Source: a virus
DNA length: 64,000 bases
IMG/VR virus record: IMGVR_UViG_3300005337_000441
Coordinates: 1 to 64,000 of that record
Reading direction: 5' to 3' (one strand)
How positions within the stretch are numbered: the stretch's first letter is position 1; the number at the start of each line of letters is the position of its first letter. The translations under genes and the position numbers were made by a program. The notes under the pieces were generated by a model. The model was not told the DNA's origin. It saw only the letters and a list, made by a program, of their open reading frames with translations, and did not search any database. Shown here in pieces: positions 17,400-25,352 of the stretch.

Positions 17400-18848
17400 A
17401 TGTTGCCGAAATCGAACATTGAACCCGCATCTCCCGTCATTCCGCTGATCAACATCGGCGCATGTTTGGACATCCCGACGGGTATCTTCGTCAAGGGTGA
17501 GAAAGGCGAGCACTTGTTGCTCGGCGGCTTGGGACCTGTGACCGGCATCACGGGCAAAGGCAATACCTTCAAGTCCACCGCCATCAACTTCATGTGCATG
17601 AGCGCGCTCGATCGCGTCATGTCCACCGCCGAGAGCCATGTCGAGGACTACGACACTGAGCTCAACAAGGACACCAACCGAGTGGAGAACCTGGCGGGTC
17701 ACTTCGAGAACTTGAAGGGTCGTCGCATCACCGAGGACGGCACCTGGAACCTCACCAACCCGACCAAGTACTACGCCAACAAGTGGTTCGAGGAACTCAA
17801 GGACTACCTGAAGGCCAAGTTCGAAATGAAGGAAGCCTGGGTGGAGCTGCCCTTCATCGGACGCGACGGCAAGCGGCTGAGGATGCTGCTGCCCACCTTC
17901 TCCATGGTGGACTCGTTCTCGCGCTTCGAGACCGAAGATATCGTCAAGATCCAAGACGAGAACGAGCTGGGCGACAGCGGTGGCAACACCATGCACATGC
18001 GTCAGGGTCTGTCCAAAATGAGATTCCTCATGGAGGCCCCAATCCTGTCGAACAAGATGTTCAACTACCTGTTGCTGTCTGCTCACCTCGGCAAGGAAAC
18101 AGCCATCGCCGCTGGCCCCTATGCGCCGCAGCCCGAGAAGAAGCTGCAACACATGAAGATGGGCGACAAGATCAAGGGCGTGACGGACCAGTTCTTCTTC
18201 CTCACGACCAACTTCTGGCAGACCATCTCCAGCGCGCCGTACATCAACCAGACGACCAAGGGACCGGAGTACCCCAAGGACGAGCACGACGTGGCCAACG
18301 ATAGCGGCGAGATCGACCTCGTCACCGTCAACCTGAAGCTGCTGCGTGGCAAGTTCGGGCCTTCGGGCACTGTGGTGGAGCTGGCCGCTTCGCAGCGTGA
18401 CGGCGTGCTGCCCTCGCTCACCGAGTTCCTCCTCATCAAGAACGCAGACCGCTTTGGCCTGGACGGCAATGTTCAGAACTTCTTCTTGACGATGTATCCG
18501 GATGCCAAGCTTTCGCGCACCGTGATCCGTCGCAAGATCGATGCGGACCCCAAACTGCGCCGCGCTCTGAACATCACTTCCGAGTTGTGTCAGATGCGCC
18601 AATTCTATAGAACCATGAAGCCTGAGCTTCTGGAGCCGGCAACGGTCCTCAAGGGTATCCGTGACAACGGATATGACTGGGACTTTATCCTGTCTCAGAC
18701 TCGGGGTTGGTGGACTATCAACAACGACGCTCACCCGCTCTACTTTTTGAGCACGATGGACATCGCTTTGATGTCGGTCGGGGAATACCACCCCTACTGG
18801 CTTGAGGACGATAAAAAGACCATCAAAAAAGAGTACCTCAAGACCTGA
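17400..18848 (+). CDS. RecA/UvsX-like ATPase, putative recombinase
   Basis: 482 residues. The P-loop is GKGNTFKS at residues 52-59. It lacks the usual GxxxxGK[ST] spacing but resembles the GPSKSFKS loop of T4 UvsX, a RecA-family strand-exchange protein. A Walker B-like strand follows at LPTFSMVDSFS (D171), then a stretch of the kind that carries RecA loops (GGNTMHMRQGLSKMRFLME, then NYLLLSAHLGKE). In T4, UvsX pairs with gp46/47 to prime recombination-dependent replication; a gp46-like gene is 6 kb upstream. The C-terminal part, about 300-482, is longer than usual and unrecognised. A DnaB-type helicase or another RecA-fold motor is the main alternative. CGGAG precedes the start. Confidence 0.55.
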   Translation: MLPKSNIEPASPVIPLINIGACLDIPTGIFVKGEKGEHLLLGGLGPVTGITGKGNTFKSTAINFMCMSALDRVMSTAESHVEDYDTELNKDTNRVENLAGHFENLKGRRITEDGTWNLTNPTKYYANKWFEELKDYLKAKFEMKEAWVELPFIGRDGKRLRMLLPTFSMVDSFSRFETEDIVKIQDENELGDSGGNTMHMRQGLSKMRFLMEAPILSNKMFNYLLLSAHLGKETAIAAGPYAPQPEKKLQHMKMGDKIKGVTDQFFFLTTNFWQTISSAPYINQTTKGPEYPKDEHDVANDSGEIDLVTVNLKLLRGKFGPSGTVVELAASQRDGVLPSLTEFLLIKNADRFGLDGNVQNFFLTMYPDAKLSRTVIRRKIDADPKLRRALNITSELCQMRQFYRTMKPELLEPATVLKGIRDNGYDWDFILSQTRGWWTINNDAHPLYFLSTMDIALMSVGEYHPYWLEDDKKTIKKEYLKT

Positions 18849-18912
18849 CCCCACCAGACAGACGGGACAATACCCTCCCACCTGTCGGGATTAACTGAAT
18901 GAGAGCCACGCT

Positions 18913-19299
18913 ATGAATGCCGTGCATGATCCGTTGGCGCAGGGGCGCGCCCAATTCTTCCAGCCCAAGCCCGAAGGCGACATCGACCTGGTCGCCGAGG
19001 TCCGCAACCGCCTGATCTCCGCCGGCCTGCTGCGCCAGGCGGAGGCGTTCTACGACACGCACGAACACGTGATCGGTGCCGTGAACAAGGAATCCAGCGT
19101 TCAGCGCCATCTGCTGAACCGCTACTGGAATCTGCAGCTGTCCATGTGCCCGAACAACATGGACGTGCGCTTCTATCTGGTGCCCAACGGCAAGATCGAA
19201 GACTGGCTGCGCCTCTTCAGCGAGAGCGTGATGCCGTTCATCGTGCAGAACCAGCTGCCGCGCGCCGTGCAGGCTGTGCCTGTCAACGAAGGCGTCTGA
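18913..19299 (+). CDS. Unknown protein upstream of RNAP beta C-terminal gene
   Basis: 128 residues, not recognised. GAGAG precedes the ATG. It uses GC-rich codons and is predicted to be mostly helical (VAEVRNRLISAGLLRQAEAFY). It ends 8 bases before the gene for the detached beta C-terminal domain, so the two are probably co-translated. A part in polymerase assembly is possible from position alone. Confidence 0.6.
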   Translation: MNAVHDPLAQGRAQFFQPKPEGDIDLVAEVRNRLISAGLLRQAEAFYDTHEHVIGAVNKESSVQRHLLNRYWNLQLSMCPNNMDVRFYLVPNGKIEDWLRLFSESVMPFIVQNQLPRAVQAVPVNEGV

Positions 19300-19307
19300 G
19301 CGACGCC

Positions 19308-19976
19308 ATGGCAGGCAATCGTCAAGCCGCAGAGGCATTCATCCTGAGGTTCATTGACAAGCTGGCGCCTGGCACCAGCAACGCTCAGAACTACAAGGAT
19401 GCCTTTGCGGGGATGAACGACAAGGAATTCGAAGCCTTCATCAACCGACTGGCGAGCGGTGAAGAGTTCCTTGTTCTCATCATGCCCAACTTCGCAAAGA
19501 TCGAGCTCGACGTCGAACGCAACTTCGCCATCGGTGACGAACTCGGACACAACTTCTTCCAGAAACTCTGGATTGAAGGCAAAGACGGGATGCCCACGTA
19601 CCAAACGCCCATCCCCTACCTGGTGCTGGATCTGCCACTGCGACGTGCCTCGCAGCTGCTGACCAAAAAGCGTTCGGTGCCGCAGCACAACCGAGTGATC
19701 GACGCCCTCACGGGCCAGCCCACGGGTGAATCCAAGGGCGCGAAGATCTCCTACCCTGAACTGCAAGTGCTCTCGGCCATGGGCATGGATGCATCTCTCG
19801 TGGAACTGATGAAGTACCGCGGGGGTGACGACAAGGGACGTGCGGCCATGGTGGGACAGTTGTCTCGCTTTGGCACGACCAATCTCAAATCGCTGCAGCC
19901 TTTTGCCAGTGGTGTGAAGTCCACGCAAACGCTCAAGACCTTCCTGACCGCCGCTCACCTGAAGAGCACGCTCTAA
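19308..19976 (+). CDS. RNA polymerase beta subunit, C-terminal fragment
   Basis: 222 residues from the ATG at 19308; the frame is open further upstream but there overlaps the preceding gene. The middle matches the conserved end of bacterial RpoB. LTGQPTGESKGAKISYPELQ corresponds to the [20 protein letters not shown] region, LSAMGMDASLVELM to WALEAYGAAYTLQEML, and GGDDKGR to KSDDVNGR. The last helix (TLKTFLTAAHLKSTL) corresponds to the closing ESFNVLLKEIRSL helix. In the cellular enzyme this region anchors beta to the beta' clamp. It is exactly the part missing from the long beta gene at 37155. Split beta and beta' genes are known from phiKZ-type jumbo phages, where the pieces assemble into one enzyme. 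Confidence 0.72.
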   Translation: MAGNRQAAEAFILRFIDKLAPGTSNAQNYKDAFAGMNDKEFEAFINRLASGEEFLVLIMPNFAKIELDVERNFAIGDELGHNFFQKLWIEGKDGMPTYQTPIPYLVLDLPLRRASQLLTKKRSVPQHNRVIDALTGQPTGESKGAKISYPELQVLSAMGMDASLVELMKYRGGDDKGRAAMVGQLSRFGTTNLKSLQPFASGVKSTQTLKTFLTAAHLKSTL

Positions 19977-19983
19977 CAAGCCC

Positions 19984-20703
19984 ATGGCTCAAGACTCGAT
20001 TTACTCAACCATGTACGTGGAGCTTGACTGCTTGCTGGACACCCGGCTCGCAACGCTTTACGTCATGGGTGAACAGTACTGTGACAGAGCCTTCAAAGCC
20101 AAGTATCACGAGCGGATCAGCGATCTGCTCCCTGGTATCTCCTACGAAGAGTTCTCTGCTGCATACGCCAAACGCAACAAACAAACACTCAAGCACGCAA
20201 TGATGACGCCTGTGGGTGTCATGATGCGTGACTTTGCACAAAAGACAACGGAGAACACTCTCAATTCTCCGCATCACCACGTTCCCAAGATCGTGCTCAA
20301 CGTCTACCCGTATGAACTGGATGACGATGAGCGGATGGTTTTGGCTCGTACTGTCAGGAGCATCACGCTCAGCCTGGCGGACGTCGAGGTGATTCGTCGT
20401 GAACCCAAAGACGTCACACCGCTGTACGTCAAACACAACCTCACCACCTTGGTGATGTACCGCTACGACGAGTGGCTGGAGTTGCATTGCGCCAACGGAC
20501 TCTTCAAGAAGACGTCTGCGCCCGATGTTGCGCTACTCGCTCCGAGGGTGTACTTCAAAAAGCCTGACGCGACCCCAGCGCCTGGCGAGGATCCGTTTCG
20601 CAGCATGGAAGAGATGGCGTCGCCGCTCATCAACCTGCACCTGCTTCCCGCCAATGTGTTCTCGATCATCGTCAATCCCAGTCAGACAGCAAAACAAGCA
20701 TAG
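19984..20703 (+). CDS. Unknown protein
   Basis: 239 residues, not recognised. It starts 7 bases after the beta C-terminal fragment and probably shares its transcript and translation. The N-terminal half is helical (LDTRLATLYVMGEQYCDRAF, then ISYEEFSAAYAKRN). The C-terminal half has alternating strands and ends in a short hydrophobic segment (LINLHLLPANVFSIIVN). There is no metal site, P-loop or membrane helix that I can support. Its position next to a polymerase piece makes a transcription-related role possible but untested. Confidence 0.6.
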   Translation: MAQDSIYSTMYVELDCLLDTRLATLYVMGEQYCDRAFKAKYHERISDLLPGISYEEFSAAYAKRNKQTLKHAMMTPVGVMMRDFAQKTTENTLNSPHHHVPKIVLNVYPYELDDDERMVLARTVRSITLSLADVEVIRREPKDVTPLYVKHNLTTLVMYRYDEWLELHCANGLFKKTSAPDVALLAPRVYFKKPDATPAPGEDPFRSMEEMASPLINLHLLPANVFSIIVNPSQTAKQA

Positions 20704-20738
20704 TCAGGCGCTGCGTGAGCAGGCCTGACTATGCAGTA
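20702..20738. terminator. Bidirectional hairpin with GTGA loop
   Basis: AGTCAGGC (20702-20709) pairs with GCCTGACT (20723-20730), with an inner CTGC-GTGA-GCAG arm. The plus side continues TATGCAGTAG; the minus side continues CTATGCTTGTTTTGCTGTC. Lies between convergent genes. Confidence 0.85.
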
Positions 20739-20740
20739 GT

Positions 20741-21139
20741 TCATGCAGATTTGGCGGGGTTCATGATGTCGTCAAGCTGCAGCGTTTGCACGCCGATGTG
20801 TGCTTCGCCTTCCACCGGGATGAAAGGCACGTCCGTCGGCAGCGACGGCATGGACGTGCGTTGCAGATCTGCAGGACGCGCCGTGACGCGACGCAACATC
20901 TCAGCAACCATGGCCGTGGCCGTGGCGTTGTTCTTGGCGTTGGCATCGTCGGACTTGATCTTGGCCTTGGTGAGGTTCACCTTGTCCATGCCGTCCAGTG
21001 CCTTCATGAGGAACGCACGGTTTTCTTCCGACTCCGGAATCTTGCCGTCCTTCATCATCTCGGTGATGATCTGTCCCCGGATGTTTTGAGTCCGCTCAAG
21101 TTGAGCTTTCTCGACATCGGTAAAAAGCTCGTTGGCCAT
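20741..21139 (-). CDS. Unknown small acidic-start protein
   Basis: 132 residues from the ATG at 21139, which follows AAAAGGATA; an upstream in-frame start at 21178 would run through the promoter-like element used by the plus strand. The N-terminal two thirds are helical (ELFTDVEKAQLERTQNIRGQ, then GKIPESEENRAFLMKALDGM); the end is proline-rich. The helical part, with the 'GKIPE...LMKALDGMDK' pattern, could be a small DNA-packaging or regulatory protein. I could not identify it as a terminase small subunit from sequence alone. It is the only minus-strand gene in its neighbourhood. Confidence 0.6.
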   Translation of the reverse strand: MANELFTDVEKAQLERTQNIRGQIITEMMKDGKIPESEENRAFLMKALDGMDKVNLTKAKIKSDDANAKNNATATAMVAEMLRRVTARPADLQRTSMPSLPTDVPFIPVEGEAHIGVQTLQLDDIMNPAKSA

Positions 21140-21168
21140 GATGGGTATCCTTTTTAGAAAGACCTTTC

Positions 21169-21190
21169 GGTCACTCATACTTCAATTGAC
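21169..21190 (+). promoter_or_regulatory. Candidate phage promoter (GGTCAC-NN-ATACTTCA type)
   Basis: GGTCACTCATACTTCAATTG, then AC, is one of the best copies of a repeated intergenic element. It has a GGTCAC left arm, an ATACTTCA core and a right arm TTGAC that mirrors GTCA. It lies 27 bases before the gene at 21217. No consistent -35 hexamer is seen among the copies, which argues for a phage-specific promoter. Confidence 0.65.
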
Positions 21191-21216
21191 TTGCTAGCAG
21201 AATCGGGAGCATCCGC

Positions 21217-21732
21217 ATGCTTCGAATCCTTCGGGATCTCCGTGCACGCTTGACTGCTCGCCTTCGAACGTCTCCACCTGTTCAGCTCGAACCGCCTCCG
21301 ACTCCAAAGAACGAGATCGAAGAGCTGATCGACAAATGGAGATCCATCGAGCCCGCTAGGCTAAATGGGGTTTTCTCATCAGATATGTCCATTTTTAAGG
21401 TACATCTCTGCAAGACAACCGTTCAGGAGTACGTGAAACATCTGAACTTTGTGATCGGCTTTTTCGAAAGAGATGTCGATCTACATGCGCAGACACTCGT
21501 CTTCCAAGGCACGCTCGTCTACCTGCGTGACTTCTTTATCAGCGATAAAGGTTTCTATCTCGACCCAGTTGAGGAAAGCGCGGCGCTCCAAGAAAGAGCT
21601 ATCGCGTTCCTGAACCACTACAACCAAGCGAGGACTCGTGTAGATCCGTCCTTCCCCCAACAACGAAATGTCTCCCTCACTAAACACTTGGTGAGCGAGC
21701 TTAACCAGCTGGCCGAAGTTCTTCAACTATGA
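21217..21732 (+). CDS. Unknown protein
   Basis: 171 residues, not recognised. The N-terminus is strongly basic (LRILRDLRARLTARLR) followed by a proline-rich linker (PPPTPK), then a helical domain (TVQEYVKHLNFVIGFFERDV, YLRDFFISDKGFYLD). The weakly amphipathic basic start might touch membrane or nucleic acid. It is the first gene after a good promoter candidate, and its last four bases overlap the start of the next gene (ATGA), so translation of the two is coupled. Confidence 0.65.
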   Translation: MLRILRDLRARLTARLRTSPPVQLEPPPTPKNEIEELIDKWRSIEPARLNGVFSSDMSIFKVHLCKTTVQEYVKHLNFVIGFFERDVDLHAQTLVFQGTLVYLRDFFISDKGFYLDPVEESAALQERAIAFLNHYNQARTRVDPSFPQQRNVSLTKHLVSELNQLAEVLQL

Positions 21733-22448
21733 GCCTTAAAGACGTTATCAAACCCTACGGTGAAGACATCACCACAGGTATGCCTGACAGCATCCTGTCG
21801 GGTTTGTATCGAACGGTGCTGAAGGACTTGGGGATCGAGGAGACTCGGTTCATCACCCAGGTCAACAAGTACATCCAAAAACGAGAAACTACCGGCGAAA
21901 CGAAAGACGTCTCCAGCGTGAAGGGTACGCTGCGCAACGAGCTTTTGAAGTCTGTCATGACATGGAAGGTCTTTACCAAAGGTCTTCAGGTGATCAACGT
22001 CGCCACATGTCAGATCGGCGTTGAGGTGTATTTCAACGACAAAAGGAGAAGCCCTGTGGCCGTCACGAAGACGCTGCACCTGCTCACACCACGAGGAGAA
22101 GATATTGCCCGAGACGACACATTCCTCTCCGGTTTGTTTCGGGATCTGATGTTCGCCATGGGCACGTCCCACGAGCGGTTTGCGGAGTTGCTTGCGCTGT
22201 ACGTACGCCGAGCCGGAATTCCTGCAAACTTGAAGGAGCTCGCCAGTGCTCGCGGCAACATCAAAAAGGAGCTCTTCAGTCCCAAGATGACCTGGAAGGT
22301 GTTCATCAAGGGTTTGGTGCTTCTGGACGTGTCGGAGTTCATCTTTGCGGTTAGGTTGGATCACCGCAGAGGCGACAGCACGATTCACAGGCGCTCCATC
22401 ATCTTGGACCAGATGACGGATGAGACAGGGGACGGCGATGAGGAATAA
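21729..22448 (+). CDS. Unknown protein with internal tandem duplication
   Basis: 239 residues made of two related halves. The first has DSILSGLYRTVLKDLG, then RFITQVNKYI, then LRNELL, then MTWKVFTKGLQVINV. The second has DTFLSGLFRDLMFAMG, then RFAELLALYV, then IKKELF, then MTWKVFIKGLVLLDV. Each half is a few helices followed by an MTWKVF-KGL motif and a strand. No enzyme motif is present. The conserved tryptophan-lysine motif in both halves suggests a binding surface, and the duplication suggests pseudo-dimer symmetry. It overlaps the preceding gene by four bases and ends in an acidic tail. I cannot assign a function. Confidence 0.65.
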   Translation: MSLKDVIKPYGEDITTGMPDSILSGLYRTVLKDLGIEETRFITQVNKYIQKRETTGETKDVSSVKGTLRNELLKSVMTWKVFTKGLQVINVATCQIGVEVYFNDKRRSPVAVTKTLHLLTPRGEDIARDDTFLSGLFRDLMFAMGTSHERFAELLALYVRRAGIPANLKELASARGNIKKELFSPKMTWKVFIKGLVLLDVSEFIFAVRLDHRRGDSTIHRRSIILDQMTDETGDGDEE

Positions 22449-22462
22449 GGACGACGGATAAC

Positions 22463-23104
22463 ATGAACGCTGAAGTGAAATCACCTCAAGATGCAGCGAA
22501 AGCGGGCGGGAATAATTCCAATCTCGCTGTATCTGATGAACCCACCTTACATCCAATCGTTGAACTGATCGTTCAGTCCTTCGATTACGAGTACGTGCGC
22601 AAAGGTTTGTATTTGCAGGCGACTGCAAGTCCGAACCCCGAACCCGATGCCGCTCCTGATCCAGGGATCAAGGCGCTCGGCATGGAGTACTACTCGCTGT
22701 ATTTGGGTGCGAACTTTTTCACGTTCTTCACGGGAAGAAGTCTCGACCAACTCACTACAACGTTCTTCACAAAAGAATTAATCCGGGACTTTCACTTGAA
22801 CTTCACTGAGCGTGTCTCGGTGGGGATTTCGTGTCTGCCGGGAGCCGACATGGATGCGTTCATCGATGGAGTTGTTGCAGCCATCACACGTACCAAGCCG
22901 GATCCTGAATCGCCCGACCTCAACAGCCTCGTCAACAAAGAGACCATCCAAAGTCTCTACCAGTCCCCGGAAGTCCTCAAGAAACTCCTCAAGAGCGACC
23001 TCTGGCTTGTCACCTTGTATGTGTTGTTAGTCAATTTCCAGCACACCAACGTCTTTTCGGAATTCATCTCACCTGTGGCGAGGAACCCACGGTCGAGAAC
23101 CTGA
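22463..23104 (+). CDS. Unknown protein
   Basis: 213 residues, not recognised. The first 30 residues look disordered (DAAKAGGNNSN), then comes a mainly helical domain with aromatic-rich strands (MEYYSLYLGANFFTFFTGRS) and a C-terminal hydrophobic helix (DLWLVTLYVLLVNF, about residues 178-192). That helix could be membrane-associated or buried. It is the third gene in a tight plus-strand series beginning at 21217. Confidence 0.6.
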   Translation: MNAEVKSPQDAAKAGGNNSNLAVSDEPTLHPIVELIVQSFDYEYVRKGLYLQATASPNPEPDAAPDPGIKALGMEYYSLYLGANFFTFFTGRSLDQLTTTFFTKELIRDFHLNFTERVSVGISCLPGADMDAFIDGVVAAITRTKPDPESPDLNSLVNKETIQSLYQSPEVLKKLLKSDLWLVTLYVLLVNFQHTNVFSEFISPVARNPRSRT

Positions 23105-23154
23105 ACTGAATTCCCCCAACGAAATACACACACTTGAAAAACGGAGATCCAACC

Positions 23155-24117
23155 ATGTCCACCAAGCCCGCTGCACGTGGTCCCATGTTCGAAAAACTGT
23201 CGCAACTGCGTCCGCAGGTCTCGCGGAACAATCAAGGTCGCGGCAATCGTGGTGGTTTCCACGACCCCGTGCCCTCCCCGATGAAGTGGCAAGCCGACGG
23301 CGTTGACCACATCAACATCTGGGAAGACGGTTCGACCGAACTCGGCAAGGCCCTGTCGCATCGCTACAAGTTGGACTTCACCAACTCGGTGTTCGGCCCC
23401 TTCACCACGATGGAAGCCTTCGACCGCTATGTCCAGTCCGAAGAGCGCGACGATCGTCTGCGCCGCCTGACCGACAAGCCGCTGAAGAACTTCGCGGAGA
23501 AGCTGACGTTCCGCCAGGTGACGAACTTCAAGGCGATCAACATGGACGCCAACTACCAGCGCATCAAGCAGTACAAGCCGCTGGTGGACGAGATGATCGC
23601 ATCCACGCTGCCCTTCGACGTCTACTACGTCGCGCGCGACAACGGAATGCGCATCCGCCCGCCTCGCCACGCCTGGTTCATCGCCGGCATGGAGGAGATC
23701 CGCAAGGCCCTGAAGGAAGGCCGTGAACCCGACTTCACCTTCTTGCTCGACAAGAAGAAGTCGAAGATCTACGAGTTCGCGATCGATCCCAACATGGTCA
23801 AGGCGGCCGAAGCGGCCAAGGTGGCGAAGCAGCAGGAACCCAAGAAGGAACCCGCCAAGTCGTCACTGCTGTCCAAGGTGAGCGAGCAAGAAGCCGCGCA
23901 ACGTCAGGCCCAAGAGGGTGGCACTGTCGCTGCGGCCGTGAACGAGCCCGTGGTCGAGACCCCGGCACCGACTGTCGCGCAGACCCCTGCAGCGCCGGCC
24001 GAGCCCGTGGCACGTGTTGACGAGAGCGTCGACAATGTGGCACTGTCTCCGATCGAAGCGGCCGTTCAAGGCGAACAAGAAGCGCAAGAGTCTGCGCAAC
24101 CCGTCGTCGCGGGCTAA
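23155..24117 (+). CDS. NADAR-like protein with Ala/Pro/Glu-rich tail
   Basis: 320 residues from the ATG at 23155 after ACGGAGA. Residues about 45-200 resemble the NADAR/YbiA family: INIWEDGSTELGKALS (start strand), FGPFTTMEAFDRYVQSEERD (the region holding the family's conserved glutamate), a central helix, and RHAWFIAGMEEIRKAL at the end, matching the family's closing helix. NADAR enzymes act on NAD- or ADP-ribose-linked substrates, and some remove ADP-ribose from DNA modified by DarT-type toxins, so an anti-defence or NAD-related role is plausible. The last 110 residues are a low-complexity A/P/E/Q linker with no fold. Codon use is GC-rich. Identification rests on pattern recall, and an unknown structural protein is the alternative. 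Confidence 0.45.
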   Translation: MSTKPAARGPMFEKLSQLRPQVSRNNQGRGNRGGFHDPVPSPMKWQADGVDHINIWEDGSTELGKALSHRYKLDFTNSVFGPFTTMEAFDRYVQSEERDDRLRRLTDKPLKNFAEKLTFRQVTNFKAINMDANYQRIKQYKPLVDEMIASTLPFDVYYVARDNGMRIRPPRHAWFIAGMEEIRKALKEGREPDFTFLLDKKKSKIYEFAIDPNMVKAAEAAKVAKQQEPKKEPAKSSLLSKVSEQEAAQRQAQEGGTVAAAVNEPVVETPAPTVAQTPAAPAEPVARVDESVDNVALSPIEAAVQGEQEAQESAQPVVAG

Positions 24118-24144
24118 AGACTCCGAGTCATTGAACTCCTAAGG

Positions 24145-24200
24145 TAGAGCACCAGGGCGACTTCGGTCCCCTGGTGCTCTATGCTGTTTTCTTTTTTTGC
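24145..24200 (+). terminator. Hairpin terminator with TATGCTGT and T-tract
   Basis: A 13-bp stem (24145-24157 with 24169-24181) with an inner GAC-TTCG-GTC arm. The final bases run into TATGCTGTTTTCTTTTTTT, which combines the recurring element with a canonical T-tract. Confidence 0.9.
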
Positions 24201-24245
24201 CGTGGTGGAATCCAATTCTATGATAACTGGTACTGTGGAGTACTC

Positions 24246-25304
24246 ATGACCATTTCTGCAAAGCGCTTTACGTTCCTCGACCAAGAGACGAACGTTCCGC
24301 TGTCTGACTTCTACGATCCGGGCACCTCGGACATCTTCAACTCGCCTCAGGCGGTGGCCAACGAGATCGATACCGATCTGGCCGAGTTCCTGGAAAAGAG
24401 CTTCGGGCAACCGAACATCAACATCAACCAGCTGACGTCTGACCAGTCGTCCAAACTGCGCGTGGCCAAAGACGCCTTCAGCTCGCTGAAGGACATCGGC
24501 AGCTTCAGCCAAAAGGACATCGACAAGGCGGTGATCGGGATGTTCCCCGGCAACCCCACGGCACAAGCCGCCTACAAGGCGCTGGGCCAGTGTCGCACGT
24601 CGCCTTTCGGCCGTCACAACTACGGTCGTCCTTATGACCCCAAGCTGGACTGCAACAGCCGCAATCGTCGCGGCAGGTACGGGGCATGTAACGCATCGGG
24701 CTTCAACAACATCCTGGACAAGCTGACCAATGGTCAGTACTCCGGCAAGTACAAGGACCTCAACCAATCGCTGGCCAACCTTGTGGCTCTGGCCACACAA
24801 GGCTACAGCATGAACATGTGCGGTGTCTTCGGTGCGCTTTCTGGCGACATGGAAGGCTACGTGAAGTCTCGTGGGGCAGCGATGATGCTGGGTACGCTCG
24901 GCACCACCGGCAACCTGCGCGGCATGTTCGATCTGTCGGGGGCGATGGCTGGTATGGGTCCGAGCGTCATGCGTGAGATTCCCAACGGTATCTCCGGTGT
25001 GCTCAACAACTTCCAGCGTCCTTTCGATGCCCGGGAGTCGGAATACTCCACGCTCAACGAAACCACGTTCGAATCGCTGGAGAACTTCGACGGCAAATGG
25101 AACGTGAGTGATTTCGACGATGTGGTCTCGACCAAGAACTCGACCGTCTACTCGGACGACTTGAGCGACATCATGCGCGGCGACGCCATGAACTACAACG
25201 TTGACGAGGACGATCTGGATAGCATTCCGTTGTCCACCAACAATGACATGCGTTGCGGCATCCTCTCCTCTGCATCGAGCTTTGCAGGTGGTTTCTTCGG
25301 TTGA
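24246..25304 (+). CDS. Unknown protein, possible virion component
   Basis: 352 residues from the ATG at 24246, which follows GTGGAG; an in-frame GTG at 24174 would lie inside the terminator hairpin and is rejected. The middle has an unusual arginine/glycine/asparagine stretch with cysteines (QCRTSPFGRHNYG, then LDCNSRNRRGRYGACNASG), and the C-terminal half is acidic and serine-rich. A glycine/methionine-rich region lies between (GDMEGYVKSRGAAMMLGTLG). No family recognised. It is convergent with the hydrophobic structural protein at 25353 and close to the tape measure, so an assembly or tail role is possible. Confidence 0.6.
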   Translation: MTISAKRFTFLDQETNVPLSDFYDPGTSDIFNSPQAVANEIDTDLAEFLEKSFGQPNININQLTSDQSSKLRVAKDAFSSLKDIGSFSQKDIDKAVIGMFPGNPTAQAAYKALGQCRTSPFGRHNYGRPYDPKLDCNSRNRRGRYGACNASGFNNILDKLTNGQYSGKYKDLNQSLANLVALATQGYSMNMCGVFGALSGDMEGYVKSRGAAMMLGTLGTTGNLRGMFDLSGAMAGMGPSVMREIPNGISGVLNNFQRPFDARESEYSTLNETTFESLENFDGKWNVSDFDDVVSTKNSTVYSDDLSDIMRGDAMNYNVDEDDLDSIPLSTNNDMRCGILSSASSFAGGFFG

Positions 25305-25311
25305 CAGCAAA

Positions 25312-25352
25312 AGACCCCCGGGGACCGCAAGGCCTCCGGGGGTCTATGCCGT
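25312..25352. terminator. Bidirectional hairpin with GCAA loop
   Basis: AGACCCCCGG (25312-25321) pairs with CCGGGGGTCT (25336-25345), with an inner arm closed by GCAA. The plus side continues ATGCCGTC; the minus side continues TTTTGCTGTC. Between convergent genes. Confidence 0.9.

Noticed and set aside
20741-21139. Terminase small subunit identity
   Set aside because: The helical pattern is suggestive but no DNA-binding or oligomerisation motif can be shown, and the large subunit is 40 kb away.
24174-24245. Upstream GTG start for the gene at 24246
   Set aside because: It lies inside the terminator hairpin of the previous gene and lacks a ribosome-binding site.
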